Source: Halanaerobium sp041694515
GTDB lineage: Bacteria; Bacillota; Halanaerobiia; Halanaerobiales; Halanaerobiaceae
DNA: 14,698 bases
Reading direction: 5' to 3'
Assembly (NCBI GenBank): GCA_041694515.1
Contig: JASMSZ010000029.1
Location: forward strand, 1 to 14,698
A program made the translations under genes and the position numbers. The notes under the pieces are model-generated. The model searched no databases and was not told the origin of the DNA. It saw nothing but the letters and a program-made list of their open reading frames with translations. Each line of letters starts with the position of its first letter. The first letter of the stretch is position 1. Below are positions 5,609-13,902 of this stretch, piece after piece.

Positions 5609-8017
5609 TTATAAATGTTTTAAAAATAAAGTAGTGGAAGAATCATTTTCTAAGTAAATCTCCTCATTATTAATAAAAATATCTCGTTCTTCCGTTACTG
5701 GAAAATATAATTTTATTTTATTATAAGCTAACATATAATTTCCGCTGGAAGTTATTTTGAGTGATATTTTTTTCGAATCTGTTTTCATCTCAACTTTTAT
5801 TTTTTTATATTCACCATCTAAATAATCATAACTCTCACCATCATCTTCAAATAAGCTATACTCTTCTTTCCCAGAATTAAGAAATGGATAAATTAAAAAA
5901 GCCCTTTCTTCTTTCTGATTTTTAGAAAACGATATAGGCTGATCCTGAATAGGTATTATAGAACCTTCTCTAATAAAGAGTGGAATTGTAGCAAGAGAAA
6001 CAGCAGCAGATATTTCTTTTCCTCCCTTATAAATATTGGAGGTATTATAGTCATACCAGGCAGTATCTCCGGGTAGGTATATTTCTCTCTTCTCTGCACC
6101 TTTTTCAACTACATTCGCCACCAGCATATATTCTCCTAACATAAACTCTAAATCCTGCTTATATGTCTCCTGATCATCGAACTGATAAAATGTGGGCTTA
6201 ATGATTGGAGTATGATTTATATGAGATTCATATAAAAGATTATATAAGTACGGTTTTATTTTTTCTCTAAATTTAATCGCTTTTCTAATTAAATCAATAC
6301 TTTCCTGGTACATCCAGGGTGTATTTACACTCTGGTCATCATTCCAGGAATGAATAGTAAATCGAGGGTAAAAAATTCCATTCTGGACCCATCTAACAAG
6401 TAATTCTGGCTCTGGTGCCGGACCAGCAAAGCCTCCAACATCATGACCAAAGTTATAAACTCCAGACATTGTCAGTCCCAAACCCATTTTTATATTGTAT
6501 TTTAAAGTTTTCCAGCTGGTATAGTTGTCTCCAGACCAGGTCTGAACATATCTTTCCATCCCCGGACAGCCAGAACGAGAAATCAGATAAGGCCTTTTAT
6601 TAGGAGCAAACTCTTTTTGAGCTTCAAATGATGACTTCATCATTAAAAGTGACTGCAGGGGTCTAATTAAATTCATATTTATTTTATTACCAAAACCATC
6701 TGCATAAGCATTATCTGACCAGATTTCATATTCATTATTATCATTCCAGGTGGAATCAATTCCAAATTCAAGCAGCTGTTTCTTTACATTATCTTTCCAC
6801 CAGTCTACAGCATCTTGATTAGTAAAATCGAGATAAGAACCTAAATTATCCCAGAACTGTGATATCTCTGGCTCTCCATTCTCATTTTTAATAAAGAGCT
6901 CCTTTTCTTTTACTTCCTCATATTTAGGATGATCTATCAGCAAACATGGTTTAATATTTGCACAGAGTTTAATTCCATTTTTATTAAAAGTTTCAGCCAT
7001 TTTTTCTGGATCAGGTATTTTAGAATAATTCCAGTTAAAAACATATCGCTTATGGTCAATAGAAGTATAGCCAGATGATAATTGAAAAGAATCACAGGGA
7101 ATATCATATCTTTCACAGTCTGCAATAAAATTCATCAGTTCTTCCTGAGCATTAGGAGAGTCAGTATAAGTCATTGTTGAGCCTGAATAACCCAGACTCC
7201 ATTTTGGTTCAAAAATATTTTCACCACTTAACCAGGAAAACTTCCTGGTCACTTCTTTCATCTCAGGTCCAAGAATCATATAATAATCTAAATCTCCTTT
7301 TTGGGCAAAATAATATCTGTATTGACCGTGATAGTTATCTTTTTCCTGCCCAAAGTCAAATACTGCCTCACTGAGATTGTCATAAAAAAGACCATAGGAA
7401 ATTTCAGTTTCAGTATTTCTGGTAATATAAAATGGTATATATTTATAAAGCGGATCCGATTTCTCCGCATCATAACCCATAGCATCAATAGTAGTCATCC
7501 TGTAGCGAGTATCATTTTTTTCTATCTCCCCTGCTTTTTCACCCAGACCATAATATTTGTCATCTTCATATTTTTCTAAATAATGATAAATCCCTTTACC
7601 AAAATGCTGATTAAAATTATAACTCTGCGTTTTTCTATCAGCTGCAATTTTAATCCATTCCTTTTCCTGTCTGGCATACCAGCTAACTTTAAATCCATCT
7701 AAATTTATTTTTGCTTTCAACCTGTCAGTTTCGATAACAAAAAAACTTTCTTTTTGATAGTAGTTATATTCCGGGAGAGAAAAAAGAGAAATATCAAACT
7801 TATCTCTACCCTGATAAGGGATATCTGATAAATTAGGTGCTACCATCCAGGTTTTATCCATTTTTAATTTATCTCTGATAAACATTATTCTTATTATATC
7901 TTTTTCGAGTACAAAAACTTTAACTTTTAAGCTGCTATTTTCTTTAAACTGATCTACAAATGTTATTATATTATCTTCAACTTTATCCAGTTCAAATGGA
8001 TATTCGTTCAAAATCAT
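5609..8017 (-). CDS. GH31-family alpha-glycosidase, intracellular
   Basis: The product is a retaining glycoside hydrolase of family 31, which removes terminal alpha-linked glucose or xylose from oligosaccharides. It has 802 residues, normal for the family, and no signal peptide, so it acts in the cytoplasm on imported substrate. Residues 1-260 form the N-terminal beta-sandwich (YYGLGEKAG at 155-163; IPFYITRN at 194-201). The catalytic barrel runs from about 270 to 600. The nucleophile is Asp426 in STWNDNNEYE, which replaces the more common Asp-Met-Asn-Glu context, and the acid/base is Asp497 in QTWSGDN. SGVYNFGHDVGGF (518-530) and RWVQNGIFYPRFTIHS (542-557) are further barrel landmarks. C-terminal beta domains follow, with LFEDDGESYDY (722-732). 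The ATG at 8015-8017 has a strong ribosome site GGAGG (8023-8027). It starts 23 bases after the inner permease stop, so it is co-transcribed with the transporter. Sugar preference cannot be read. Confidence 0.93.
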   Translation of the reverse strand: MILNEYPFELDKVEDNIITFVDQFKENSSLKVKVFVLEKDIIRIMFIRDKLKMDKTWMVAPNLSDIPYQGRDKFDISLFSLPEYNYYQKESFFVIETDRLKAKINLDGFKVSWYARQEKEWIKIAADRKTQSYNFNQHFGKGIYHYLEKYEDDKYYGLGEKAGEIEKNDTRYRMTTIDAMGYDAEKSDPLYKYIPFYITRNTETEISYGLFYDNLSEAVFDFGQEKDNYHGQYRYYFAQKGDLDYYMILGPEMKEVTRKFSWLSGENIFEPKWSLGYSGSTMTYTDSPNAQEELMNFIADCERYDIPCDSFQLSSGYTSIDHKRYVFNWNYSKIPDPEKMAETFNKNGIKLCANIKPCLLIDHPKYEEVKEKELFIKNENGEPEISQFWDNLGSYLDFTNQDAVDWWKDNVKKQLLEFGIDSTWNDNNEYEIWSDNAYADGFGNKINMNLIRPLQSLLMMKSSFEAQKEFAPNKRPYLISRSGCPGMERYVQTWSGDNYTSWKTLKYNIKMGLGLTMSGVYNFGHDVGGFAGPAPEPELLVRWVQNGIFYPRFTIHSWNDDQSVNTPWMYQESIDLIRKAIKFREKIKPYLYNLLYESHINHTPIIKPTFYQFDDQETYKQDLEFMLGEYMLVANVVEKGAEKREIYLPGDTAWYDYNTSNIYKGGKEISAAVSLATIPLFIREGSIIPIQDQPISFSKNQKEERAFLIYPFLNSGKEEYSLFEDDGESYDYLDGEYKKIKVEMKTDSKKISLKITSSGNYMLAYNKIKLYFPVTEERDIFINNEEIYLENDSSTTLFLKHL

Positions 8018-8040
8018 AACTAACCTCCAGACATCATTAT

Positions 8041-8868
8041 TTACATTTTCATTCCTGACATGGCAATACCTTTAACAAAATATCTCTGGAAAAATAAGAA
8101 TACTAATAATACAGGTATCATAGCAACAATATTCATCGCCAGTAAACTATTCCAGTCAACAGAAAACTGCCCGACAAAATTTGCAATTGCTACCTGAATA
8201 GTATATTTGCTCTCATTACTTAAAACCACAAAAGGCCAGAGAAAGTCATTCCATCTCCACATAAATGAGAAGATTGTTAAAGCAGTTAAAACGGGTTTAG
8301 ATAAGGGCAGAATAATCATCGAAAATATTCTCCATTCTGAAGCTCCATCAATTCTGGCTGACTCTAAAACCTCATCCGGAATTGTTGTCATATACTGTCT
8401 GACCAGAAAAACTCCTGTAGGTGTCGCAGCTGGAGGTATTATAATTCCCCATAAAGAATTATATAGACCTAAGTTTCTAAGTACTATAAAAATTGGGACC
8501 ATAATAACCTGCAGTGGAATCATTAAAGTTGAAATAAAAAGAAAGAATATGAGTTTATTACCCTTAAAATCAAATTTAGCCAGCGCATAACCCGCCATTG
8601 AATTAATCAGTAAAGTTAAAGCAGTTGCTGTTACAGCAACAAAAATACTATTTTTAAAATAAGTAATAAAATTCCCTTTACTGAAAGCAGTAATATAATT
8701 TGAAAAGGTTACTTTATTAGGTATAATTGTTGGCGGCCAGGAAAAAATTTCATTGCTGGTTTTTAAAGAAGATATAAAAATCCAGATTATGGGTAGAACA
8801 AATATTAGACTAAATAATAATAAAACACCATACCCCAGAATATTTTTAACTTTATTATTCATATGCAT
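8041..8868 (-). CDS. Sugar ABC transporter permease, MalG-type
   Basis: This is an inner-membrane permease subunit of a carbohydrate ABC importer (CUT1 type, MalG/AraQ-like). Its 275 residues include about six hydrophobic segments: roughly 10-33, 73-95, 107-131, 137-158 (a weaker one), 185-215 and 240-260. The EAA loop that docks on the ATPase is ESARIDGASEWRIFSMIILPLSKP (169-192). The C-terminus ends in GMKM, typical of MalG-like subunits. The gene overlaps the end of the other permease by 14 bases, so translation is probably coupled. Two start codons are possible, ATG at 8868 and ATG at 8862; the first is placed 5 bases after AGAGG. It pairs with the MalF-type subunit. Confidence 0.95.
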   Translation of the reverse strand: MHMNNKVKNILGYGVLLLFSLIFVLPIIWIFISSLKTSNEIFSWPPTIIPNKVTFSNYITAFSKGNFITYFKNSIFVAVTATALTLLINSMAGYALAKFDFKGNKLIFFLFISTLMIPLQVIMVPIFIVLRNLGLYNSLWGIIIPPAATPTGVFLVRQYMTTIPDEVLESARIDGASEWRIFSMIILPLSKPVLTALTIFSFMWRWNDFLWPFVVLSNESKYTIQVAIANFVGQFSVDWNSLLAMNIVAMIPVLLVFLFFQRYFVKGIAMSGMKM

Positions 8869-9730
8869 TACCGCCTCTGTTAGATATTTTAAATTGAACG
8901 ATTGTTAATAAACCAAGAATTATGAATAACATTACAGACATAGCAGAAGCATACCCCATATCTCCTACCTGAAAAGCCTGCTGATAGATTTCCTGAACCA
9001 GATAAGTTGTACGGTCTCCAGGTCCTCCTGTAGTCATAACTTTAATTAAACCAAACATTTTGAAAGCCTGGATAGTAGATAATACTACAACTACCAAACT
9101 GGTTGGTTTTAAAAGAGGAAAAGTAATATGTCTAAACTGCTGCCATTTACTAGCTCCGTCAATTTCAGCCGCTTCATAATATACTCCAGGAATTCCCTGC
9201 AGTCCTGCAATAAACATAACCATAAAGTATCCAACTCGGGCCCAAACAGATGCAAAAATAACCATAATAGTTGCTGTTGTGCCATTGGTAAGCCAATTGA
9301 CAGGTGTCAACCCGGCTAAATCAAGTAAATAATTTAAAATTCCAAAGTTGTTTCCAAGAATCCAGCGCCAGGAAACACCAATAACTATAAATGATAACAT
9401 TGTAGGTAAATAAAATATAGCTCTAAAAAACCCTTTCGCCTTAATATCTCTATCTAGTATAATTGCTAAAACCATACTCAAAGCAAAAGTAATTGGTACC
9501 ACAGAAAAAACATAAATTAAGGTTCTGCTTAAAATAGCCCAAAATTCTGCACTCTGAAAAAGTTTAACGAAGTTTCCAAGACCAATAAACTCGGGAGAAG
9601 TAAGCACATCCCACTCTGTAAAGGAAACATAAAAGCCAAATATGGCAGGAAATACTATAAATATACTAAATATTATTAGATTTGGTAGAACAAATAAATA
9701 TGGTGCTATCTTCTTTTTCCAACTGTACAT
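8855..9730 (-). CDS. Sugar ABC transporter permease, MalF-type
   Basis: This is the second permease subunit of the same CUT1-type importer (UgpA/MalF-like), 291 residues with six predicted membrane segments starting at about 10-34 and 65-92. The EAA loop is YYEAAEIDGASKWQQFRHITFPLLKP (184-209), and the TTGGPGDRTTYLVQEIYQQAF segment (233-253) is typical of the family. I placed the start at ATG 9728-9730 because AAGGAGG (9737-9743) lies 6 bases before it. A longer open frame back to 9814 would overlap the binding-protein gene and run through a perfect hairpin, so it was not used. The transporter genes follow the usual order: binding protein, this permease, second permease. No ATPase gene is present. 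Confidence 0.95.
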   Translation of the reverse strand: MYSWKKKIAPYLFVLPNLIIFSIFIVFPAIFGFYVSFTEWDVLTSPEFIGLGNFVKLFQSAEFWAILSRTLIYVFSVVPITFALSMVLAIILDRDIKAKGFFRAIFYLPTMLSFIVIGVSWRWILGNNFGILNYLLDLAGLTPVNWLTNGTTATIMVIFASVWARVGYFMVMFIAGLQGIPGVYYEAAEIDGASKWQQFRHITFPLLKPTSLVVVVLSTIQAFKMFGLIKVMTTGGPGDRTTYLVQEIYQQAFQVGDMGYASAMSVMLFIILGLLTIVQFKISNRGGNAYE

Positions 9731-9736
9731 AAAATA

Positions 9737-9743
9737 CCTCCTT
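9737..9743 (-). promoter_or_regulatory. Ribosome binding site that fixes the MalF-type start
   Basis: AAGGAGG on the minus strand sits 6 bases before ATG 9728-9730. It supports the 291-residue start over the 28-residue longer reading frame. Confidence 0.85.
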
Positions 9744-9749
9744 ATTAAT

Positions 9750-9783
9750 TTTCCTGGCCTGTTTTTAAAAACAGGCCAGGAAA
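9750..9783 (-). repeat. Perfect 34-nt inverted repeat between binding-protein and permease genes
   Basis: Two 17-base arms with no mismatch meet at 9766/9767. Each arm includes the GC-rich block CCTGGCCTG or its complement, next to a T5/A5 centre. It lies 11 bases after the binding-protein stop and just before the permease ribosome site. On the minus strand the stem is followed by AATTAATAAGG without a T-tract, so a full terminator is unlikely. The position matches intercistronic hairpins that protect binding-protein mRNA from 3' decay and raise its level relative to the permeases, as known for malE-malF. That function is inferred here. Confidence 0.85.
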
Positions 9784-9794
9784 TGAAAAGTAAT

Positions 9795-11048
9795 TTAATT
9801 TTCCAGATCTTCAATTTCTGATTTTGCTAACCCTTCCATATTTTCTACAGCTTCTTTAGGTGTTATTTCATGCTGAATTGATTTTACAATATTTTGTCTG
9901 ATATCATCATAAATTCTTGACATTGCTTCATTATATGCCCAGTCCGAACCTGCTTCTGGAGGAGATACAGCTAATTCATTACTGAAAATCTCAAACATAT
10001 CTGAGCCGAAGGAATAATTAAGTTTACTGTTATCTGTTCTGGCACTTAAGAATAAAGATTCTTCACAGAACTTAGCATTAACCTTCTGAGAACTGAAGTA
10101 TTTTAAGAAATCTACAGCCGCCTCTTTATCATCAGAATCTTTAAATCCTGCAACAAATTTACCCCCAACTACAGAAGATCTAATCTTATCCTTAGGCATA
10201 TAAGCTACACCCCAGTCAAAGTTTTCAATATTCTCACGATAATTTGTCAGCATCCAGTTTCCTGCAAAGTGCATTGCTGTTAGACCTGAACGGAAGAGTG
10301 TATTTGGGTTCTCTCCACCTAACCAGATGGATTCAGGAATTATGTTTCTGTCATGTAATTCAACAAAAAACTCTACTGCTCTTTCACCTTCAGGTGAATT
10401 GATTGTAACTTCACTCCAGTCTTTGGAGAAGAAAGATCCTCCTGCCTGATAAAGAAGTGTAGACCAGCGGTGTGGACTGTAATCATAAGCCAGGCCATAG
10501 CGGGCATCTGATTCTGCAACAACCTTTTCTAGGGCATTAGCCCATTCTTCCCAGGTCCATAAATCATCTAATTCCTCTTCAGTATCTGGAACATCGATTC
10601 CAGCAGCTTCAAAATAGTCTTTATTATAAATAATACCATTTGCTGTTACATCAATTGGGATAGCTAACATTTTCCCATCTACCATTACATAAGGATGAGT
10701 AGATTCTACAAAGTTATCCAAATAATCCTGCCCAATACTTTTATTAAGGTTTAAGAGGGCTGATGATAATTCTCCTGGATTTGATACTCTAGCAAGATCC
10801 GGAGGATTTCCACCAGCTACCATAGTTTTAATCTTTGTATTTAAATCATTATATGGTACCTCGATAATGTTAAACTCTACATCTGGATTTTCTTTCTTAT
10901 AATCTTCAATAATGTCTCTTAACACTTCACCTTCTACACCATCACTAAACCAGACAAAGTCTAAAACAGTTTTCTGAGCGAAAGCAGGAACAGCCATTAG
11001 ACCAACTAAAAGCAGAGCAGTAATTGTAATAAATAAATTTTTTCGCAT
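9795..11048 (-). CDS. Sugar ABC transporter solute-binding protein (family 1)
   Basis: This 417-residue extracytoplasmic binding protein captures a sugar or oligosaccharide and delivers it to the two permeases encoded next. The signal peptide is MRKN, a hydrophobic core to about residue 20, and a cut at AFA/Q near 24-25. There is no lipobox cysteine, so the mature protein is soluble, as expected in a periplasm. The mature domain begins with VLDFVWFSDG and contains DIIEDYKKENPDVEF (45-59), MVAGGNPPDLARV (76-88), AIPIDVTANGIIYNKDYFEAAGIDVP (128-153), WTWEEWANAL and the AMHFAGNWML segment near 258-267, all typical of bacterial SBP family 1. The ATG at 11046-11048 follows a GGGGG ribosome site (11058-11062). 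A 138-base gap with a palindrome precedes it, so it may have its own promoter. The ligand is unknown. Confidence 0.95.
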   Translation of the reverse strand: MRKNLFITITALLLVGLMAVPAFAQKTVLDFVWFSDGVEGEVLRDIIEDYKKENPDVEFNIIEVPYNDLNTKIKTMVAGGNPPDLARVSNPGELSSALLNLNKSIGQDYLDNFVESTHPYVMVDGKMLAIPIDVTANGIIYNKDYFEAAGIDVPDTEEELDDLWTWEEWANALEKVVAESDARYGLAYDYSPHRWSTLLYQAGGSFFSKDWSEVTINSPEGERAVEFFVELHDRNIIPESIWLGGENPNTLFRSGLTAMHFAGNWMLTNYRENIENFDWGVAYMPKDKIRSSVVGGKFVAGFKDSDDKEAAVDFLKYFSSQKVNAKFCEESLFLSARTDNSKLNYSFGSDMFEIFSNELAVSPPEAGSDWAYNEAMSRIYDDIRQNIVKSIQHEITPKEAVENMEGLAKSEIEDLEN

Positions 11049-11143
11049 TAAATATAACCCCCTAATTTTTTTATAAATAATAACAGAAACTTAGACAACC
11101 ATCCCTCTGACTATCCCCCCTTTCTTTAGATTAATTTTTATAA

Positions 11144-11163
11144 TAAATGGTTTTAACCATTTA
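11144..11163. promoter_or_regulatory. Palindrome upstream of the binding-protein gene, operator candidate
   Basis: TAAATGGTTTTAACCATTTA is a perfect palindrome with 10-base arms. It lies between the stop of the 820-residue gene and the binding-protein start. On the minus strand it is followed by TATTATAAA, a possible -10 region, but a matching -35 box is poor. It lacks the T-tract of a normal terminator and lacks the central CG of a CcpA site. It could be an operator of the transporter genes or a weak processing hairpin. Confidence 0.5.
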
Positions 11164-11186
11164 ATTAACAAAAATAAAGTTCATAA

Positions 11187-13649
11187 TTAAATTTGGTTAT
11201 CTATTATTATCTTTCCAGTTGGATTAGTATGCTCTACTTGAATTGGATTCCCATTTAAAATCAAATTTTCTTCCCAACTGAAATTAAATTCACCATGTGT
11301 CGGATCATTAAATCTAATTTCATTAGCTTCTATATTTAAAGAAGAATTACTTATCATATCAATAAAATTCTCAAAAGATTTAAATTCATTTTTATTAGCT
11401 GCTCTTATAAGCCAGCTATTTTTTCTGCCCGCTGATTTTAATTCCCTAGCCTGAGTAATTCCATCCTCAACCAATTTTAGTTTATTAGCAGAGGTGATAG
11501 CAAAAAAAGCTTCATTTTTTCTAGCGAAATAATAATTATCATTTTTAAAATATTCAGCAAAAGCATAAGTGGGGAAATAGGCATGAGTAAATTCAACAGG
11601 ATGATTATCACCAATATTATAAAGTAAAAACTGAACATTTTTATACTGTGCTGCCTTTGGCAGAGAACCATTTCCAGCCCAGTATGATGGTCTACCAAAA
11701 CCGATTTTAACATTTTCACCGGGGTGGTTAACCCAACATAGTGCTTCAGCATCAATAGTTAATTGACTTATATGTTCCTGATAACCATTTTTAGCTGGTT
11801 TAAAATCTACTGCCGAAGTTAGTAAATAATCTTTATTTTTATACAGATATAAATCCACAAAATTATTTTTCCCCTGTGTGTTTTTAAAGATTAGATTATT
11901 AGACTCATTCCAGTCAGCATATTTTTTTAACTCAGGATCAGGTTTATAATCAGAAAGACAGTAAAGTACCTGGGCATTTGTGGCTTCATTTAAATAACCT
12001 ACACCCCAGGAAACTCGGCTTAAAGTGTTTGTATAATTCACATATCTACCCTTAAGTTCTTTTTCGTAGCTTCTGCCGTGAGAGCAGGCCATTAAACCGT
12101 GATGACTGTTATAGGCAATTAATTTAAATGTCATATCTAAAGCTTTTTTTGCCAGCTTTTTCAACTTTTTATCAGCAGCTAATTCATAGAGAGCAAAAAA
12201 TCCTATCAAATTTATTGGTATGTAAGCAGTTGAATTCCATTCGGAAAAACCTTCAGCAAAAAATCTTTCAAACCAATTTTTAAGTCTTTTTTCTGCCCTT
12301 TGATAGTGTTCTTTTCCTTTGACTCCAGCATTAACAAATTCTTTTTCAGCAAAGATCTGACCGGCCAGCAGTTCAGATACATGAAACAGCAGAGCGTGGT
12401 TTTCACTAAAATACCACATGACATCACTGCCCTGTTCATCAATCCAGTATCTAAAACCTCTTATAACCTTTTCAGCATAATCCCAAAAATTCTTATCAAA
12501 GACCTCATCTTTATATCTAATCCATAACCACAGTATCGGTATCAAATAAAAATCACTGCAGTCTTTTCTCTTCTCTATTCCGTCTAGTTCTTTTTTAAAT
12601 AACTTTTTGGCCTCTTTCAATTTTGTCTTCTCAGATACCACGGCCAGAGCTTTTTGTGCAATTGATTCTCCATATTCAATAATAAACTTAAGATTATTCT
12701 TTTTCCTTGCTTCTAAACTATCAGCTGGTGGAAAAAGAAGCTTTTTTTGATGTATTTGTAAAGTTAAATGCCTGCTTATTCTTAGATTATTATCTACAGG
12801 AACTGTTATCTTAATGTGGTTAAAACCCATCGGATATTCTAAAACATTACCAATTTCAACTTCTTTTTTATTTTTTGGTAAAACTACTTCTTTCAAAGAA
12901 TTAGTAATAAAATCTACAAAATCACCACCAGCTTTAATTTTCAAATTCAAATCTTCGGGAAAAGAATCTTCAAAATGTAATTTAATTTCTCCCTCTCGGT
13001 AAGTATCTACTTTGAAATGGGCAGTCTTCAGAAAACTTTCAATATTTTTCAATTTAGTTGAATCTTCTTTTATTTCAATAAATTGAGTTAGCTCACGTTC
13101 ACTTTTTAACTGCAGTGAAAAATAATATAAAGTATCTCTTTCTGCTAAATCATTAAAGAAAACTCTTAATAAATGAGAACCTTTTTCTAGATTAATTGAA
13201 AACTCTTTTGTTTTTTCAATATTTCTGGTATAAGGTCTAAAATCAATAATTTCTTCTCCATCAATCCAGATTTTAATTCCCCCACAGGTTCGTAATTCAA
13301 ACCTGTATTCTCCAGTTTCAGAAACTTTAATTCTGGATTCCGACCAGCTCTCTAAATAAGTTGGAACAAACCAGAATCCAGATCTTTCGACCTTAGGATT
13401 TTCAAAAGGAAAATAAATATTTTCCTGCAAAAAATCTTCTTTTAACTCAATTTCTTTATTTCTATATTCATTTAGAAACTCCCTTCTGCAGGGATATTGA
13501 TGAATAGAAAAACCTTCATCCAGCCATGAGTTATCAATTTCAGCTTCCATAATGTCAGGTTCTGAATAATAAATTTCCTCTTTTAACTTTGATATTTTCC
13601 AGTGATTTAGATAATCATCTTTTTTAATAGTATACTCTAAATTGCTCAT
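11187..13649 (-). CDS. Uncharacterised 820-residue protein, toroid-type lyase-like architecture
   Basis: I do not recognise a named family. Residues 110-180 look like a small beta-sandwich of PA14 or carbohydrate-binding type (TGEYRFELRTCGGIKIWIDG; NLEKGSHLLRVFFNDLAERD). Residues 185-305 are another beta-rich segment. Residues 320-565 are helical and resemble an (alpha/alpha) toroid, with MWYFSENHALLFHVSELLAGQIF (411-433), GFSEWNSTAYIP (467-478) and ACSHGRSYEKE (521-531). Residues 590-815 are beta-rich again, with CWVNHPGE (638-645) and a YWAGNGSLPKAAQYKN block (656-671). The order helical toroid then beta-sandwich is that of heparinase II/III-like and alginate-lyase-like enzymes; Asn417-His418 and nearby Tyr residues are guesses for an active site. 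There is no signal peptide, so a cytoplasmic substrate is expected. The ATG at 13647-13649 has AAGGA (about 13657-13661) before it. First gene of the series, divergent from the AraC regulator. Confidence 0.85.
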   Translation of the reverse strand: MSNLEYTIKKDDYLNHWKISKLKEEIYYSEPDIMEAEIDNSWLDEGFSIHQYPCRREFLNEYRNKEIELKEDFLQENIYFPFENPKVERSGFWFVPTYLESWSESRIKVSETGEYRFELRTCGGIKIWIDGEEIIDFRPYTRNIEKTKEFSINLEKGSHLLRVFFNDLAERDTLYYFSLQLKSERELTQFIEIKEDSTKLKNIESFLKTAHFKVDTYREGEIKLHFEDSFPEDLNLKIKAGGDFVDFITNSLKEVVLPKNKKEVEIGNVLEYPMGFNHIKITVPVDNNLRISRHLTLQIHQKKLLFPPADSLEARKKNNLKFIIEYGESIAQKALAVVSEKTKLKEAKKLFKKELDGIEKRKDCSDFYLIPILWLWIRYKDEVFDKNFWDYAEKVIRGFRYWIDEQGSDVMWYFSENHALLFHVSELLAGQIFAEKEFVNAGVKGKEHYQRAEKRLKNWFERFFAEGFSEWNSTAYIPINLIGFFALYELAADKKLKKLAKKALDMTFKLIAYNSHHGLMACSHGRSYEKELKGRYVNYTNTLSRVSWGVGYLNEATNAQVLYCLSDYKPDPELKKYADWNESNNLIFKNTQGKNNFVDLYLYKNKDYLLTSAVDFKPAKNGYQEHISQLTIDAEALCWVNHPGENVKIGFGRPSYWAGNGSLPKAAQYKNVQFLLYNIGDNHPVEFTHAYFPTYAFAEYFKNDNYYFARKNEAFFAITSANKLKLVEDGITQARELKSAGRKNSWLIRAANKNEFKSFENFIDMISNSSLNIEANEIRFNDPTHGEFNFSWEENLILNGNPIQVEHTNPTGKIIIDNQI

Positions 13650-13902
13650 ATATGATTCCTTCCCAATTAAATTGGTTATTTACTAGCATAATTTCAAATA
13701 GCGAGGAGGTTTCAAATAATTGTAAACCATTCTAAGTTTTGCTGTCGAAGATGATTTTTAAGTTCTTTTAAATTATCCGAAAGTTCATTCTATAATTAAT
13801 TATACACTAATTATTTTGATGACGCTTTGAGATTTCTGCTTTAAATATTGCAAATCTTTAGGTATAATAGATTTAGCTTGGAAGAAAGCAGGTGAGATTT
13901 TT
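13650..13902. promoter_or_regulatory. Divergent regulatory region between the operon and the AraC gene
   Basis: This 253-base gap should hold both divergent promoters. Next to the 820-residue gene are CCAATTAAATTGG (13663-13675, palindrome) and two copies of TTTCAAATA (13692-13700 and 13710-13718) spaced 18 bases, a layout that could suit an AraC-type activator. A perfect palindrome TATAATTAATTATA lies at 13791-13804 and contains a TATAAT box on each strand. For the + strand, TATAAT at 13863-13868 is a likely -10 box of the AraC gene, with only a weak -35 (TTTAAA) 17 bases before it. Confidence 0.5.

Noticed and set aside
8207..8590. Open frame of 127 codons on the + strand inside the MalG-type gene
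   Set aside because: Antisense shadow of a membrane protein gene; the opposite strand carries the conserved EAA loop.
9731..9814. 28-residue N-terminal extension of the MalF-type permease
   Set aside because: It overlaps the binding-protein gene and runs through the perfect hairpin, while a strong ribosome site precedes the internal ATG at 9728-9730.
11144..11163. Reading this palindrome as a rho-independent terminator of the 820-residue gene
   Set aside because: The minus strand after the stem is ATTATAAAAATT, not a T-tract, and the stem is AT-rich.
11144..11163. CcpA catabolite-repression site
   Set aside because: The central CG of the usual cre motif is absent.
11477..11755. Open frame of 92 codons on the minus strand in another frame of the 820-residue gene
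   Set aside because: Low-complexity Leu/Ile/Met-rich shadow of a well-supported gene.
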